Part shown: one piece after another, positions 9,019 to 16,078 of the stretch | Layout: each line of letters opens with the position of its first letter | Position numbering within the stretch: position 1 is the stretch's first letter | Assembly: GCA_009923345.1 (NCBI GenBank) | Contig: RFTR01000006.1 | Span: forward strand, 1-26,285 | DNA: 26,285 bases | Reading direction: 5' to 3' | DNA from: Betaproteobacteria bacterium | GTDB taxonomy: Bacteria > Pseudomonadota > Gammaproteobacteria > Burkholderiales > Burkholderiaceae_C | The notes under the pieces: model-generated | Told to the model about the DNA's origin: nothing | The model's database searches: none | Seen by the model: the letters and a program-made list of their open reading frames with translations, nothing else | Position numbers and translations under genes: made by a program

Positions 9019-9234
9019 CTAGTAATCAATAATCAATTCAAAAAAGGCGCCCCCACCTTTGGGCTTGGCGCGAATCTTTTCGTCATCACTGAGTTTCATT
9101 TCGACAGCACCGCCCTTGAGGAGAAGCTTTCGCTCTGTAGGAGGAGTATCCAATTCGCCGTCTTTTAACTTTTTGGAAGATGAACATCCAAAAAGTAGGA
9201 GAAGCGATGAAAGAAGGAGCACTCTTTTCAGCAT
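9019..9234 (-). CDS. small putative lipoprotein, unknown function
   Basis: This 71-residue open frame encodes a short positively charged start (MLKR), a leucine-rich hydrophobic core and LFGC at residues 14-17, followed by SSSKK. This is a convincing, if slightly atypical, lipobox with Cys17 as the lipidated residue. Ser at +2 would favour sorting to the outer membrane. The mature part is only about 54 residues, charged, with a KPKGGGAFFEL segment near the end. I recognise no family. It lies 117 bases downstream of the bactofilin gene on the same strand. The ribosome site is poor (a GAGG too far upstream), which is the main doubt. The position, codon pattern and lipobox favour a real gene. 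Confidence 0.6.
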   Translation of the reverse strand: MLKRVLLLSSLLLLFGCSSSKKLKDGELDTPPTERKLLLKGGAVEMKLSDDEKIRAKPKGGGAFFELIIDY

Positions 9235-9351
9235 AGTTGAACCAGTGAATTCCTCAATGTTCTAGGAAGTCCTTATTGCAAGTAAGTCACTAGCATAACC
9301 TATCAAGGTTATAAGAAAATATACGAAGGGCGCGAGTGCTGAGCCAGTAGC

Positions 9352-9795
9352 TTAAGAACTACCTTCTTGCGCCTTGCGAATAACATTTTTCGCGTCAGCG
9401 TTGCTGTTGGCAGCGGCTGAGCTGTTCGGGTTTTGAATAACCAATCCCAACAAGCGTGCACCGTGCTCGACCGCAATTGAGCCGTAAGAGATATCGCCTT
9501 GCACGATAGATTCTTTGTGGAACTCGACACGCTCTGCAGCGTAAATATTGCCTTCCACCTTACCTGCCACCATGACGCGGTGCGCAGTGATGTCGCCAGA
9601 GACTTCGCCGGTCAAGCCAATGGCAACAGTTACTTTGTTGTCTTTGGTCGTTTCGATATTTCCAACCACTTTGCCATCTATACGCACACTATCAAGCAAA
9701 ACCAAGCGCCCATATATTTGGGTGGTACGACCAATGATGGTGTCAAAACGCTCTTGCGATGGAGATAAAGATTTGTCTTTGAGTTTTTCGAACAT
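9352..9795 (-). CDS. bactofilin (DUF583 polymer-forming cytoskeletal protein)
   Basis: Bactofilins self-assemble, without nucleotide, into filaments at the inner face of the membrane and direct local cell-wall synthesis. Here the central domain (about residues 18-120) shows the repeating beta-helix pattern with a short glycine turn every 16-20 residues: IIGRTTQIYGRLVLLDSVRI, GKVVGNIE, GLTGEVSGDI, AGKVEGNIYA, QGDISYGSIA. It is flanked by disordered Lys/Ser and Ala/Asn/Ser tails, as usual. I start at the ATG at 9795 (147 residues), which has an AAAAGG site 7 bases upstream. A TTG at 9828 would add 11 residues and is less likely. The gene directly follows an M23 peptidase gene on the same strand, an arrangement tied to cell shape in several proteobacteria (for example CcmA with Csd peptidases, and bactofilin with LmdC). 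Confidence 0.92.
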   Translation of the reverse strand: MFEKLKDKSLSPSQERFDTIIGRTTQIYGRLVLLDSVRIDGKVVGNIETTKDNKVTVAIGLTGEVSGDITAHRVMVAGKVEGNIYAAERVEFHKESIVQGDISYGSIAVEHGARLLGLVIQNPNSSAAANSNADAKNVIRKAQEGSS

Positions 9796-9831
9796 CTTTA
9801 GCCTTTTGCTAGTGGTAGACGAAATCAATCT

Positions 9832-10767
9832 TTATTGGCTTGCCACACTGGTTTGCGGCAACATTTGAGTGGGATTAAGCACGCGGTCAAAGCGCATGAC
9901 TTCATAGTGCAAATGCGGACCGGTAGAGCGGCCGGTGTTGCCAAGCAAGGCAATGGTTTCATTGCGTTGTACTTTTTGACCAACTTGCACGAGGCGCTTG
10001 CTCAAATGGCCGTAACGGGTGGTGAACCCTTCTATGTGGCTTATTTCCACCACATTGCCATAAGCATGGTCATATTCAGAACGGATCACAGTGCCTGCAG
10101 CTGTGGCCACTATAGGTGAACCTACTTCCGCGACAAAGTCCAAACCTTCATGCATGGCGAGTTGGCCAGTGAAGGGGTCATTACGAATGCCGAAACCACT
10201 GGTGATTCGGTAGTCTTTGCCCATCGGAATCGCAGTGGGCAAAGAATTGAGCCAGCTCAACTGGCTCGCCCAGTTTTGGGCCAAGGTCTTAACAGCGACT
10301 TCTGCTTGGGTGAAATCTTCAAGCGCGGCCTTCATTTCTTGCGCGAGAGACTGAGAGTTGCTGGTTTGCAAGCGGGGCGCAATCCATGGACCACCCTTTG
10401 CATCGTCTTTTTTGCTCATTTTTTCGCGGAGATTGACGGGTGTCGCGATGTCCATGAAGCGGTTTTTGAGTGCTTCTAATTGATGTATGTCTTGAACTGT
10501 GGAATTGAGCGACTCCCGCAACTTTTCAAGCCGCTCACGGTAACTGGCCTCTACTTTTTGTTGCTCAGCTTCCGTGGTCACGCCACCAAGGCTTCTGGCG
10601 AAACTAGGGCTGACTTCAATAGCAATGCGAAACCCAATAAAGTGCAGCAAGATTCCAAGTAGCACGCAACCAGCTGCAGCGATAGAAACCCAAACCAACA
10701 CTTTATGAGCTGTAATGGAAACAGTCCTCACCGAATCGGTGGGTCCCGACATCCACATCAATTGCAT
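9832..10767 (-). CDS. membrane-anchored M23 (LytM-type) peptidase
   Basis: This 311-residue protein is predicted to cleave or regulate cleavage of peptidoglycan cross-links in the periplasm. It has a short cytoplasmic N-terminus, one membrane helix (about residues 21-45), a charged coiled-coil region (about 64-108) and a C-terminal M23 domain. The zinc ligands are complete: His206 and Asp210 in HEGLD, and His287 in the HLH motif at 285-287. His254 in YGHLS is the expected second catalytic histidine, so the enzyme looks active and is not a degenerate EnvC/NlpD-type activator. The ATG at 10767 has a GGAG site 6 bases upstream. The bactofilin gene starts 36 bases after its stop. A promoter candidate (10831-10858) and a perfect hairpin (10799-10818) lie upstream. 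Confidence 0.93.
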   Translation of the reverse strand: MQLMWMSGPTDSVRTVSITAHKVLVWVSIAAAGCVLLGILLHFIGFRIAIEVSPSFARSLGGVTTEAEQQKVEASYRERLEKLRESLNSTVQDIHQLEALKNRFMDIATPVNLREKMSKKDDAKGGPWIAPRLQTSNSQSLAQEMKAALEDFTQAEVAVKTLAQNWASQLSWLNSLPTAIPMGKDYRITSGFGIRNDPFTGQLAMHEGLDFVAEVGSPIVATAAGTVIRSEYDHAYGNVVEISHIEGFTTRYGHLSKRLVQVGQKVQRNETIALLGNTGRSTGPHLHYEVMRFDRVLNPTQMLPQTSVASQ

Positions 10768-10798
10768 ACTTCGCTCCGCCTTTTAGTTATTCGAGTGC

Positions 10799-10818
10799 CG
10801 GTAAAGTCATCTTTACCG
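10799..10818. other. perfect 8-bp inverted repeat in the M23/aat intergenic region
   Basis: CGGTAAAG at 10799-10806 and CTTTACCG at 10811-10818 form a perfect 8-base-pair palindrome around TCAT. It lies between the proposed promoter of the M23 gene and its start codon, so it would be near the start of that transcript. No T run follows on either strand, so it is not an ordinary terminator. It could be an mRNA 5' hairpin or an operator. Confidence 0.6.
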
Positions 10819-10830
10819 ACAGGGAGATGC

Positions 10831-10858
10831 ATTGTAGGTATTTCGCCCCATCTTCCAA
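10831..10858 (-). promoter_or_regulatory. candidate sigma-70 promoter of the M23-bactofilin unit
   Basis: On the minus strand TTGGAA (10853-10858) and TACAAT (10831-10836, five of six consensus matches) are separated by 16 bases. Transcription would begin near 10824, about 55 bases before the peptidase ATG and just ahead of the 10799-10818 hairpin. Confidence 0.5.
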
Positions 10859-10912
10859 GCACTTTTTCCCTAATTTCACAGAAATGAGTCTTTAAATATT
10901 AATTTATCGTTT

Positions 10913-11668
10913 ATGTCAGTACAAAAGAACCACATTCCATGGATTGATGAAAGCGATCCTCTGCCACCTGCGCTGAGTGCATGCATGGATGAAGCAAGTG
11001 GCATGAAGGGGTTGGTCGCAGCAGGGGGTGGTTTGTCGGTGCAGCGTTTGCTAGAGGCCTACAGCCAGGGTATGTTTCCTTGGTACTCAGAGGGTCAGCC
11101 GATATTGTGGTGGTCACCCTCGCCGCGTATGGTCTTGGAGGTGGAAAACTTCAAGCTGCACAGGTCCTTGCGCAAGACCTTGCAAAAGTTTGTCCAGATG
11201 CCCTTTTCTAGCGTGACGTTCGATACTGCTTTTGACCGCGTCATCGAACATTGCTCCGCTTTTAAAAGACAAGGACAAAACGGCACTTGGATACTGCAAG
11301 ACATGGTGGGGGCCTACCAAGCTCTGCACCGCGCAGGTTTTGCGCACAGCGTGGAAACATGGATAGACGGTGAGTTAGTCGGCGGTTTGTATTGCGTATC
11401 TATTGGCAAGGCCATATTTGGCGAGTCGATGTTTGCTTTACAAACCGACGCCTCCAAAATCGCCCTATCCGCTTTGGTTGCCTTCGCTAAACAAAACGAG
11501 ATTCGTTGGATAGACTGCCAGCAAAACACCAGACATTTGGCTTCACTCGGTGCGCACGAAATTGCACAAGCAGATTTTTTACACGCAGTAAACAAGGCTG
11601 TCACCCAAACTGCACCTACTTGGGAATTCTTGCCCCTATACTGGAAAAACCTTTTTTCGACGCCGTGA
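10913..11668 (+). CDS. aat: leucyl/phenylalanyl-tRNA-protein transferase
   Basis: Aat moves Leu or Phe from its tRNA onto proteins with N-terminal Arg or Lys, creating a primary N-degron for ClpS/ClpAP in the cytoplasm. The 251-residue product carries the family core GLVAAGGGLSVQRLLEAY then GMFPWYSEGQPILWWSPSPR (about residues 34-72). The later motifs ELVGGLYCVSIGKAIFGESMF and SLGAHEI match E. coli Aat closely. The ATG at 10913 has no clear ribosome site, and the upstream 30 bases are very A/T-rich. The N-terminal 30 residues are family-variable, so a slightly different start is possible. bpt starts 4 bases after the stop codon, and the two genes are surely cotranscribed. Confidence 0.95.
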   Translation: MSVQKNHIPWIDESDPLPPALSACMDEASGMKGLVAAGGGLSVQRLLEAYSQGMFPWYSEGQPILWWSPSPRMVLEVENFKLHRSLRKTLQKFVQMPFSSVTFDTAFDRVIEHCSAFKRQGQNGTWILQDMVGAYQALHRAGFAHSVETWIDGELVGGLYCVSIGKAIFGESMFALQTDASKIALSALVAFAKQNEIRWIDCQQNTRHLASLGAHEIAQADFLHAVNKAVTQTAPTWEFLPLYWKNLFSTP

Positions 11669-11672
11669 CACT

Positions 11673-12404
11673 GTGACCCATCTCAAGGATTTGCCGCTAC
11701 AAACATTGCAGTTTTATGCAACGGCACCCTACCCCTGCAGTTATTTGAGCGATCAGACCGCACGCTCGCAGGTGGCCACACCTAGTCACTTGATTCACAA
11801 CGATGTTTACTCTGAGTTGGTTCGCCAAGGCTTTCGTCGAAGCGGGTTGTTCACTTACCGGCCCTACTGCGATAGTTGCAAAGCGTGTGTACCCTTAAGA
11901 ATTGACGCCCGAGCATTCATCCCTACCCGCAGCCAAACAAGGGCGGGGAAGCGTCACCAAAAATTGCAGGTGCGTGTTTTGCAATTGGGCTATCACCAAT
12001 CGCATTACGACTTGTACCTGCGCTATCAAACTAGCAGGCATGCGGGTGGCGGTATGGACCAAGACAGCGTCGAGCAATACTCGCAGTTTTTGTTGCAAAG
12101 CCGTGTGAATTCGCGACTGGTTGAATTTCGTTTGCCCGATGACGCGCATCCCGAAGGTGTTCTAAAAATGGTGTCCATCGTGGATGTACTCGACGACGGT
12201 ATGTCAGCGGTTTACACATTTTTTGAACCCACTGATGTCGCGAGTTATGGAACTTACAACATACTTTGGCAGATCGACCAAACCCGCAAAATGGGCTTGT
12301 CCTATGTGTATCTTGGTTATTGGATACAGCAAAGTAACAAGATGGATTACAAGTCGCACTTTGTTCCACACGAGCGTTTAGTGGAAGGCATTTGGCAGGC
12401 TTGA
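11673..12404 (+). CDS. bpt: aspartate/glutamate leucyltransferase (bacterial N-end rule transferase Bpt)
   Basis: Bpt is the bacterial relative of eukaryotic arginyl-transferase Ate1. It attaches Leu to proteins with N-terminal Asp or Glu and marks them for ClpS/ClpAP. The 243-residue protein has the ATE_N domain with the cysteine cluster PYPCSYL (Cys22) and YCDSCKAC (Cys66, Cys69, Cys72). The ATE_C domain is represented by YTFFEPTDVASYGTYNILWQID and YLGYWIQQSNKMDYK. The start is a GTG at 11673, only 4 bases after aat. No good ribosome site is visible, which suggests translational coupling. Leucyl rather than arginyl transfer is inferred from the bacterial subfamily and from its pairing with aat. 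Confidence 0.93.
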   Translation: MTHLKDLPLQTLQFYATAPYPCSYLSDQTARSQVATPSHLIHNDVYSELVRQGFRRSGLFTYRPYCDSCKACVPLRIDARAFIPTRSQTRAGKRHQKLQVRVLQLGYHQSHYDLYLRYQTSRHAGGGMDQDSVEQYSQFLLQSRVNSRLVEFRLPDDAHPEGVLKMVSIVDVLDDGMSAVYTFFEPTDVASYGTYNILWQIDQTRKMGLSYVYLGYWIQQSNKMDYKSHFVPHERLVEGIWQA

Positions 12405-12426
12405 ATTTCACAAGGTAAAATTAGGG

Positions 12427-13206
12427 ATGCGTAAATCCACAGTTCCATCCACGCCCAATATCCAAGTCATAGAGCGCATGTTCGCCTTAATTGATGTGCT
12501 GGCCTCCAAAGAAGAAGCAATTTCACTCAAAGAAATCAGCGAAAAAACGGGCCTTCACCCCTCTACTACCCACCGTATCTTGAATGATCTGGCAGTCGGC
12601 AGATTTGTGGACCGTCCCGAAGCAGGCAGTTACCGTTTAGGCATGCGACTTTTAGAGCTGGGTAATTTGGTAAAAGGCAGGCTCAATGTGCGCGATGTTG
12701 CTTTGTTACCCATGCGCGATTTGCACAAACTCACCCAACAACCAGTGAATCTCAGTTTGCGACAAGGCGATGAGATTGTCTATGTAGAACGTGCATTCAG
12801 CGAACGCTCAGGCATGCAAGTTGTACGCGCGATTGGTGGCAGAGCGCCTTTGCATTTGACATCGGTTGGCAAACTTTTCTTAGCTTTCGACGACCCATCG
12901 CGCATTCGCGCTTACGCCACACGCACAGGGCTGAGTGGGCAAACCCGCAACAGCATTACGCAACTGCCCGTGCTAGAACGCGAACTCGCTAAAGCACGTC
13001 AAAACGGCGTGGCACGTGACAATGAAGAGTTGGAATTGGGTGTGCGTTGCATGGCCTCAGGCATTTATGACGACCAAGGCCATTTGGTGGCGGGGCTATC
13101 TATCTCAGCCCCCGCTGATCGGCTCGACGAAACATGGTTACCCAAGTTGCAGTTCACTACCCAAGAAATTTCGCGAGCCTTGGGGTTTAAAGGCAAACCT
13201 AATTAA
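12427..13206 (+). CDS. IclR-family transcriptional regulator
   Basis: This 259-residue DNA-binding protein has a winged helix-turn-helix in residues 14-70 (ISLKEISEKTGLHPSTTHRILNDLAVGRFV). An IclR effector domain fills about residues 80-255, with the typical GGRAPLHLTSVGKLFLAF and the cysteine-containing ELGVRCMASGIYDDQGHLVAGLSISAPADR. The ligand and target genes are unknown. It starts 22 bases after bpt on the same strand, preceded by AAGG, so it may be cotranscribed with aat-bpt. No catabolic gene cluster of the kind usually controlled by IclR proteins lies beside it. Confidence 0.93.
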   Translation: MRKSTVPSTPNIQVIERMFALIDVLASKEEAISLKEISEKTGLHPSTTHRILNDLAVGRFVDRPEAGSYRLGMRLLELGNLVKGRLNVRDVALLPMRDLHKLTQQPVNLSLRQGDEIVYVERAFSERSGMQVVRAIGGRAPLHLTSVGKLFLAFDDPSRIRAYATRTGLSGQTRNSITQLPVLERELAKARQNGVARDNEELELGVRCMASGIYDDQGHLVAGLSISAPADRLDETWLPKLQFTTQEISRALGFKGKPN

Positions 13207-13273
13207 GCTTTTTACTTCGACTATTCCGACTGAATGTAAGCCAGGATATCAGGGCTGCGTTGGATACTGCGAA

Positions 13274-14236
13274 TTAAGTTTGGGGGCGAGAAGCGTGGTT
13301 CACTTCCACCCATTTGCGCACACGTTCAGCATCTGCGATACGGCTGAGCTTGCCAGCAGAATCCAAGAAAACCATGATCAATTTGCGGCCGGCAATCTTG
13401 GCTTGCATGACCAAGCACTGGCCAGCTTCTGAGATGTAGCCTGTCTTTTGCAGGCCTATGTCCCAGTTGGGGTTTTTTATCAACCTGTTAGTGGTTTTGT
13501 AGTTCAAAGTGTGTTTACCGACTTCAACCTGATGACTAGGCGAAGTGGACAACTCGCGCAAGATGGGATCTTGGTAAGCCAAAGAGACCAAGGTGGCTAG
13601 GTCTTTGGCACTGGATTGGTTTTTGCTCGACAAACCGGTGGGTTCGATATAACGAGTGTCGCGCATCCCTAAAGCAGCCGCTTTGTCATTCATCAGGTCT
13701 ACGAAGGCTTGCAAACCACCTGGATAGGTTCTGCCTAAAGCATGGGCAGCGCGGTTTTCGCTTGCCATCAAGGACAAATGCAATAACTCACCGCGGGTTA
13801 GCGTAGTACCCACTTTCAGTCGTGAGCTACTGCCTTTTTCTGTGTCAACGTCGTCTTGGGTGATGGTGATGGACTCATCCATAGGCAGCTTGGATTCACT
13901 GATCACGACACCAGTCATTAATTTGGTGATGGAAGCGATTGGCAAAACTGCTTGGTCGTTTTTACTCAGCAGGACTTCATTGGTATCTTGGTCAATCACA
14001 TAAGCCACACTCGACTTTAAATCTAGATCGTCAGCAGTCGAATGCAAGCCTGCAAGTTGCCCAAATGAAGGGCGTGGAGGAACTGCTTTAGCCAAACGTT
14101 TGGGCTTAGCCTTAGCCAGTGGGCGCTTGGATTTTTTGATGGAGGTGCGTTGCTCGGGCGCTGCCAAAGATGGCAAAGCGCAAGTGAGGGTGAATAAGCC
14201 AATTGATACAGCCAATAGAAGTTGTCTCAAATGCAT
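13274..14236 (-). CDS. pbpG: D-alanyl-D-alanine endopeptidase, PBP7 type
   Basis: This periplasmic class C penicillin-binding protein (peptidase S11) cleaves peptidoglycan peptide cross-links. The 320-residue protein has a signal peptide (about residues 1-25, ending PSLAA). A Lys/Pro-rich linker (30-55) may bind the wall. The complete active-site set is present: nucleophile Ser102 with Lys105 in SITK, Ser159-Glu-Asn161, and KTG at 264-266. It lacks the long C-terminal domain and amphipathic anchor of PBP5-type carboxypeptidases, which favours PbpG. AAGGA directly abuts the ATG at 14236 and would fit better a TTG two codons later (14230). Either start keeps the signal peptide. It is convergent with the IclR gene, 67 bases away, with no clear terminator between. 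Confidence 0.9.
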   Translation of the reverse strand: MHLRQLLLAVSIGLFTLTCALPSLAAPEQRTSIKKSKRPLAKAKPKRLAKAVPPRPSFGQLAGLHSTADDLDLKSSVAYVIDQDTNEVLLSKNDQAVLPIASITKLMTGVVISESKLPMDESITITQDDVDTEKGSSSRLKVGTTLTRGELLHLSLMASENRAAHALGRTYPGGLQAFVDLMNDKAAALGMRDTRYIEPTGLSSKNQSSAKDLATLVSLAYQDPILRELSTSPSHQVEVGKHTLNYKTTNRLIKNPNWDIGLQKTGYISEAGQCLVMQAKIAGRKLIMVFLDSAGKLSRIADAERVRKWVEVNHASRPQT

Positions 14237-14279
14237 TCCTTAAACTCTTACAAACAATGCTTTGCAGTGTAACAAATTT

Positions 14280-14312
14280 AAAAAATCTCGCAAGATCAAA
14301 GACTTGCGAGAT
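14280..14312 (-). terminator. intrinsic terminator of leuA
   Basis: On the minus strand, starting 30 bases after the leuA stop, a perfect 10-base-pair stem (ATCTCGCAAG with CTTGCGAGAT; plus-strand arms 14285-14294 and 14303-14312) encloses an 8-base loop. It is followed by six T (14280-14285) and more A/T. This is a textbook intrinsic terminator closing the ilv-leuA block before pbpG. Confidence 0.93.
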
Positions 14313-14341
14313 AAATCTGATAACCCAGATAAGGTGAGGGT

Positions 14342-15880
14342 TTACCCTTGCGCAGCAACTCTATCCGATTTGCTTTGCAATTTATTCAAAGCACTCAAAT
14401 ATGCTTTGGCAGAAGCTACCACGATATCTGGGTCAGAACCCACTCCGTTAACCACTCGCCCGCTGTTTTGTAAACGTACCGTCACTTCGCCCTGGCTCTC
14501 TGTCGAGCCGCTGATAGCGTTCACGGAGTACAGCACCATTTCAGCGCCGCTTTTCACATGCGACTCAATCGCCTTGAGTGATGCATCGACAGGCCCATTG
14601 CCATTCGACTCGCCGCGCACTTCCCGACCTGCAACGGTGAAAACCACCTTGGCATGTGGACGCTCACCCGTCTCGCTGTGTTGTGCCAATGACACAAACG
14701 CGAACTGCTCTTTGTCGTTGAGAACACTTTCTTCACTGACCAAAGCCAAGATATCCTCGTCAAAGATATCGCTTTTGCGATCGGCCAGTTCTTTGAATCT
14801 TGAAAATGCAGCGTTGATTTCGCTCTCGCTGTCCATTTGAACGCCGAGTTCTTCTAAGCGTTGTTTGAAGGCGTTGCGACCGCTGAGTTTGCCCAACACA
14901 ATCTTGTTGGCACTCCAGCCCACGTCTTCGGCGCGCATGATTTCATAGGTGTCACGCGCTTTAAGAACGCCATCTTGGTGGATACCAGAGGCATGGGCAA
15001 ATGCGTTAGCACCGACCACGGCTTTATTGGGTTGGACCACAAAGCCGGTTGTTTGGCTGACCATACGACTCGCTGCGAGTATCTGTTTAGTATCGATGCC
15101 AAGGTCTAAATTGAAATAGTCTTTACGCGTTTTGACCGCCATCACAATTTCTTCTAGTGAACAGTTACCAGCGCGCTCACCCAAACCGTTGATCGTGCAC
15201 TCCACTTGGCGGGCACCGCCAATCTGCACCCCCGCCAATGAATTGGCAACCGCCATTCCTAAGTCATTGTGGCAATGCACAGACCAAATCGCTTTGTCGC
15301 TGTTAGGAATGCGTTCACGCAAGGTTTTGATGAAGTTACCGTACAACTCGGGTACGGCATAACCGACCGTATCAGGCACGTTGATCGTGCTGGCACCTTC
15401 GGCGATGACCGATTCGAGGACACGGCAAAGAAAATCCATATCGCTGCGATAGCCGTCTTCAGGACTAAATTCAATGTCACCCATCAAATTTCGAGCAAAA
15501 CGAGTCGCTTGCTTCGCCTGCTCAAACACTTGCTCGGGCGACATGCGTAACTTCTTTTCCATGTGCAAAGCACTGGTGGCAAGAAAAATGTGGATACGCG
15601 CGTTGGCGGCGCCTTGCAACGCCTCGGCGGCGCGAGAAATATCGCGGTCATTGGCACGCGCAAGTGAACAAATCGTTGAGTCCTTGATGACATTCGCAAT
15701 GGACTTCACACAGTCAAAGTCGCCATTCGAGCTGGCAGCGAATCCGGCCTCGATCACGTCGACTTTCAAGCGCTCCAACTGACGGGCGATGCGCAATTTC
15801 TCGTCGCGCGTCATAGAGGCACCAGGCGACTGTTCGCCGTCACGCAATGTGGTGTCAAAAATAATGAGCTTGTCAGTCAT
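14342..15880 (-). CDS. leuA: 2-isopropylmalate synthase
   Basis: LeuA condenses acetyl-CoA with 2-oxoisovalerate, the first committed step of leucine synthesis, and is normally feedback-inhibited by leucine. The 512-residue protein has the catalytic barrel with DTTLRDGEQ (residues 9-17), the metal-binding HCHND (202-206) and HASGIHQDG, followed by the C-terminal regulatory (LeuA dimer) domain from about residue 380. The ATG at 15880 has a strong AAGGAG site 8 bases upstream. It is the last gene of the ilvB-ilvH-ilvC-pssA-leuA block, but is separated from pssA by 198 bases that carry a leucine leader peptide and attenuator. It therefore seems to be regulated separately, with leucine supply controlling read-through. 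A strong intrinsic terminator follows. Confidence 0.97.
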   Translation of the reverse strand: MTDKLIIFDTTLRDGEQSPGASMTRDEKLRIARQLERLKVDVIEAGFAASSNGDFDCVKSIANVIKDSTICSLARANDRDISRAAEALQGAANARIHIFLATSALHMEKKLRMSPEQVFEQAKQATRFARNLMGDIEFSPEDGYRSDMDFLCRVLESVIAEGASTINVPDTVGYAVPELYGNFIKTLRERIPNSDKAIWSVHCHNDLGMAVANSLAGVQIGGARQVECTINGLGERAGNCSLEEIVMAVKTRKDYFNLDLGIDTKQILAASRMVSQTTGFVVQPNKAVVGANAFAHASGIHQDGVLKARDTYEIMRAEDVGWSANKIVLGKLSGRNAFKQRLEELGVQMDSESEINAAFSRFKELADRKSDIFDEDILALVSEESVLNDKEQFAFVSLAQHSETGERPHAKVVFTVAGREVRGESNGNGPVDASLKAIESHVKSGAEMVLYSVNAISGSTESQGEVTVRLQNSGRVVNGVGSDPDIVVASAKAYLSALNKLQSKSDRVAAQG

Positions 15881-15935
15881 GGTCAGAACTCCTTGTCAAT
15901 CTTAAAACTTGCAGCTGGTGTACCCCACAAAGCAA

Positions 15936-15964
15936 AAGGCCCGCTGCGTTTGCATACGGGCCTT
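15936..15964 (-). terminator. leuA attenuator hairpin
   Basis: On the minus strand AAGGCCCG pairs perfectly with CGGGCCTT (plus-strand arms 15957-15964 and 15936-15943) around a 13-base loop that can form a small inner TGC/GCA stem. TTTTGCTTTG follows at the 3' side. An outer CCACA/TGTGG helix (15966-15970 with 15925-15929) can extend it. It lies 19 bases after the leader-peptide stop codon and 55 bases before the leuA start codon, exactly where an attenuator should be. The T run is short (four T), so termination is probably partial. Confidence 0.75.
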
Positions 15965-15983
15965 GTGTGGATTTGCGCGTGCG

Positions 15984-16040
15984 CTACCAACTCCGCCCGT
16001 TGGGGGAAAGCAGTAGTAGTGCCAGCAAAAATTTGTTCAT
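15984..16040 (-). CDS. leucine-rich leader peptide of leuA (attenuation)
   Basis: The short reading frame ATG to TAG encodes MNKFLLALLLLSPNGRSW, 18 residues with six leucines within seven codons (TTG CTG GCA CTA CTA CTG CTT). Its only likely purpose is to sense charged tRNA-Leu: when leucine is scarce the ribosome stalls on these codons, and the downstream attenuator hairpin does not form. A run of Leu codons starting four codons after the ATG, directly upstream of a terminator-like hairpin and leuA, is very unlikely by chance. The ribosome site is weak (CAAGAC just upstream), and transcription may begin within the 3' end of pssA, where only weak promoter matches are seen. It plays the part of enteric leuL but is not evidently related in sequence. 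Confidence 0.8.
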   Translation of the reverse strand: MNKFLLALLLLSPNGRSW

Positions 16041-16078
16041 GTCTTGAATTTAACACAATCTTGAACACCGCAAAGCAT

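Noticed and set aside
9295..9312. Inverted repeat ATAACC/GGTTAT between bactofilin and the small lipoprotein
   Set aside because: It has only 6 A/T-rich base pairs and no T run on either side, so it is not convincing as a terminator or operator.
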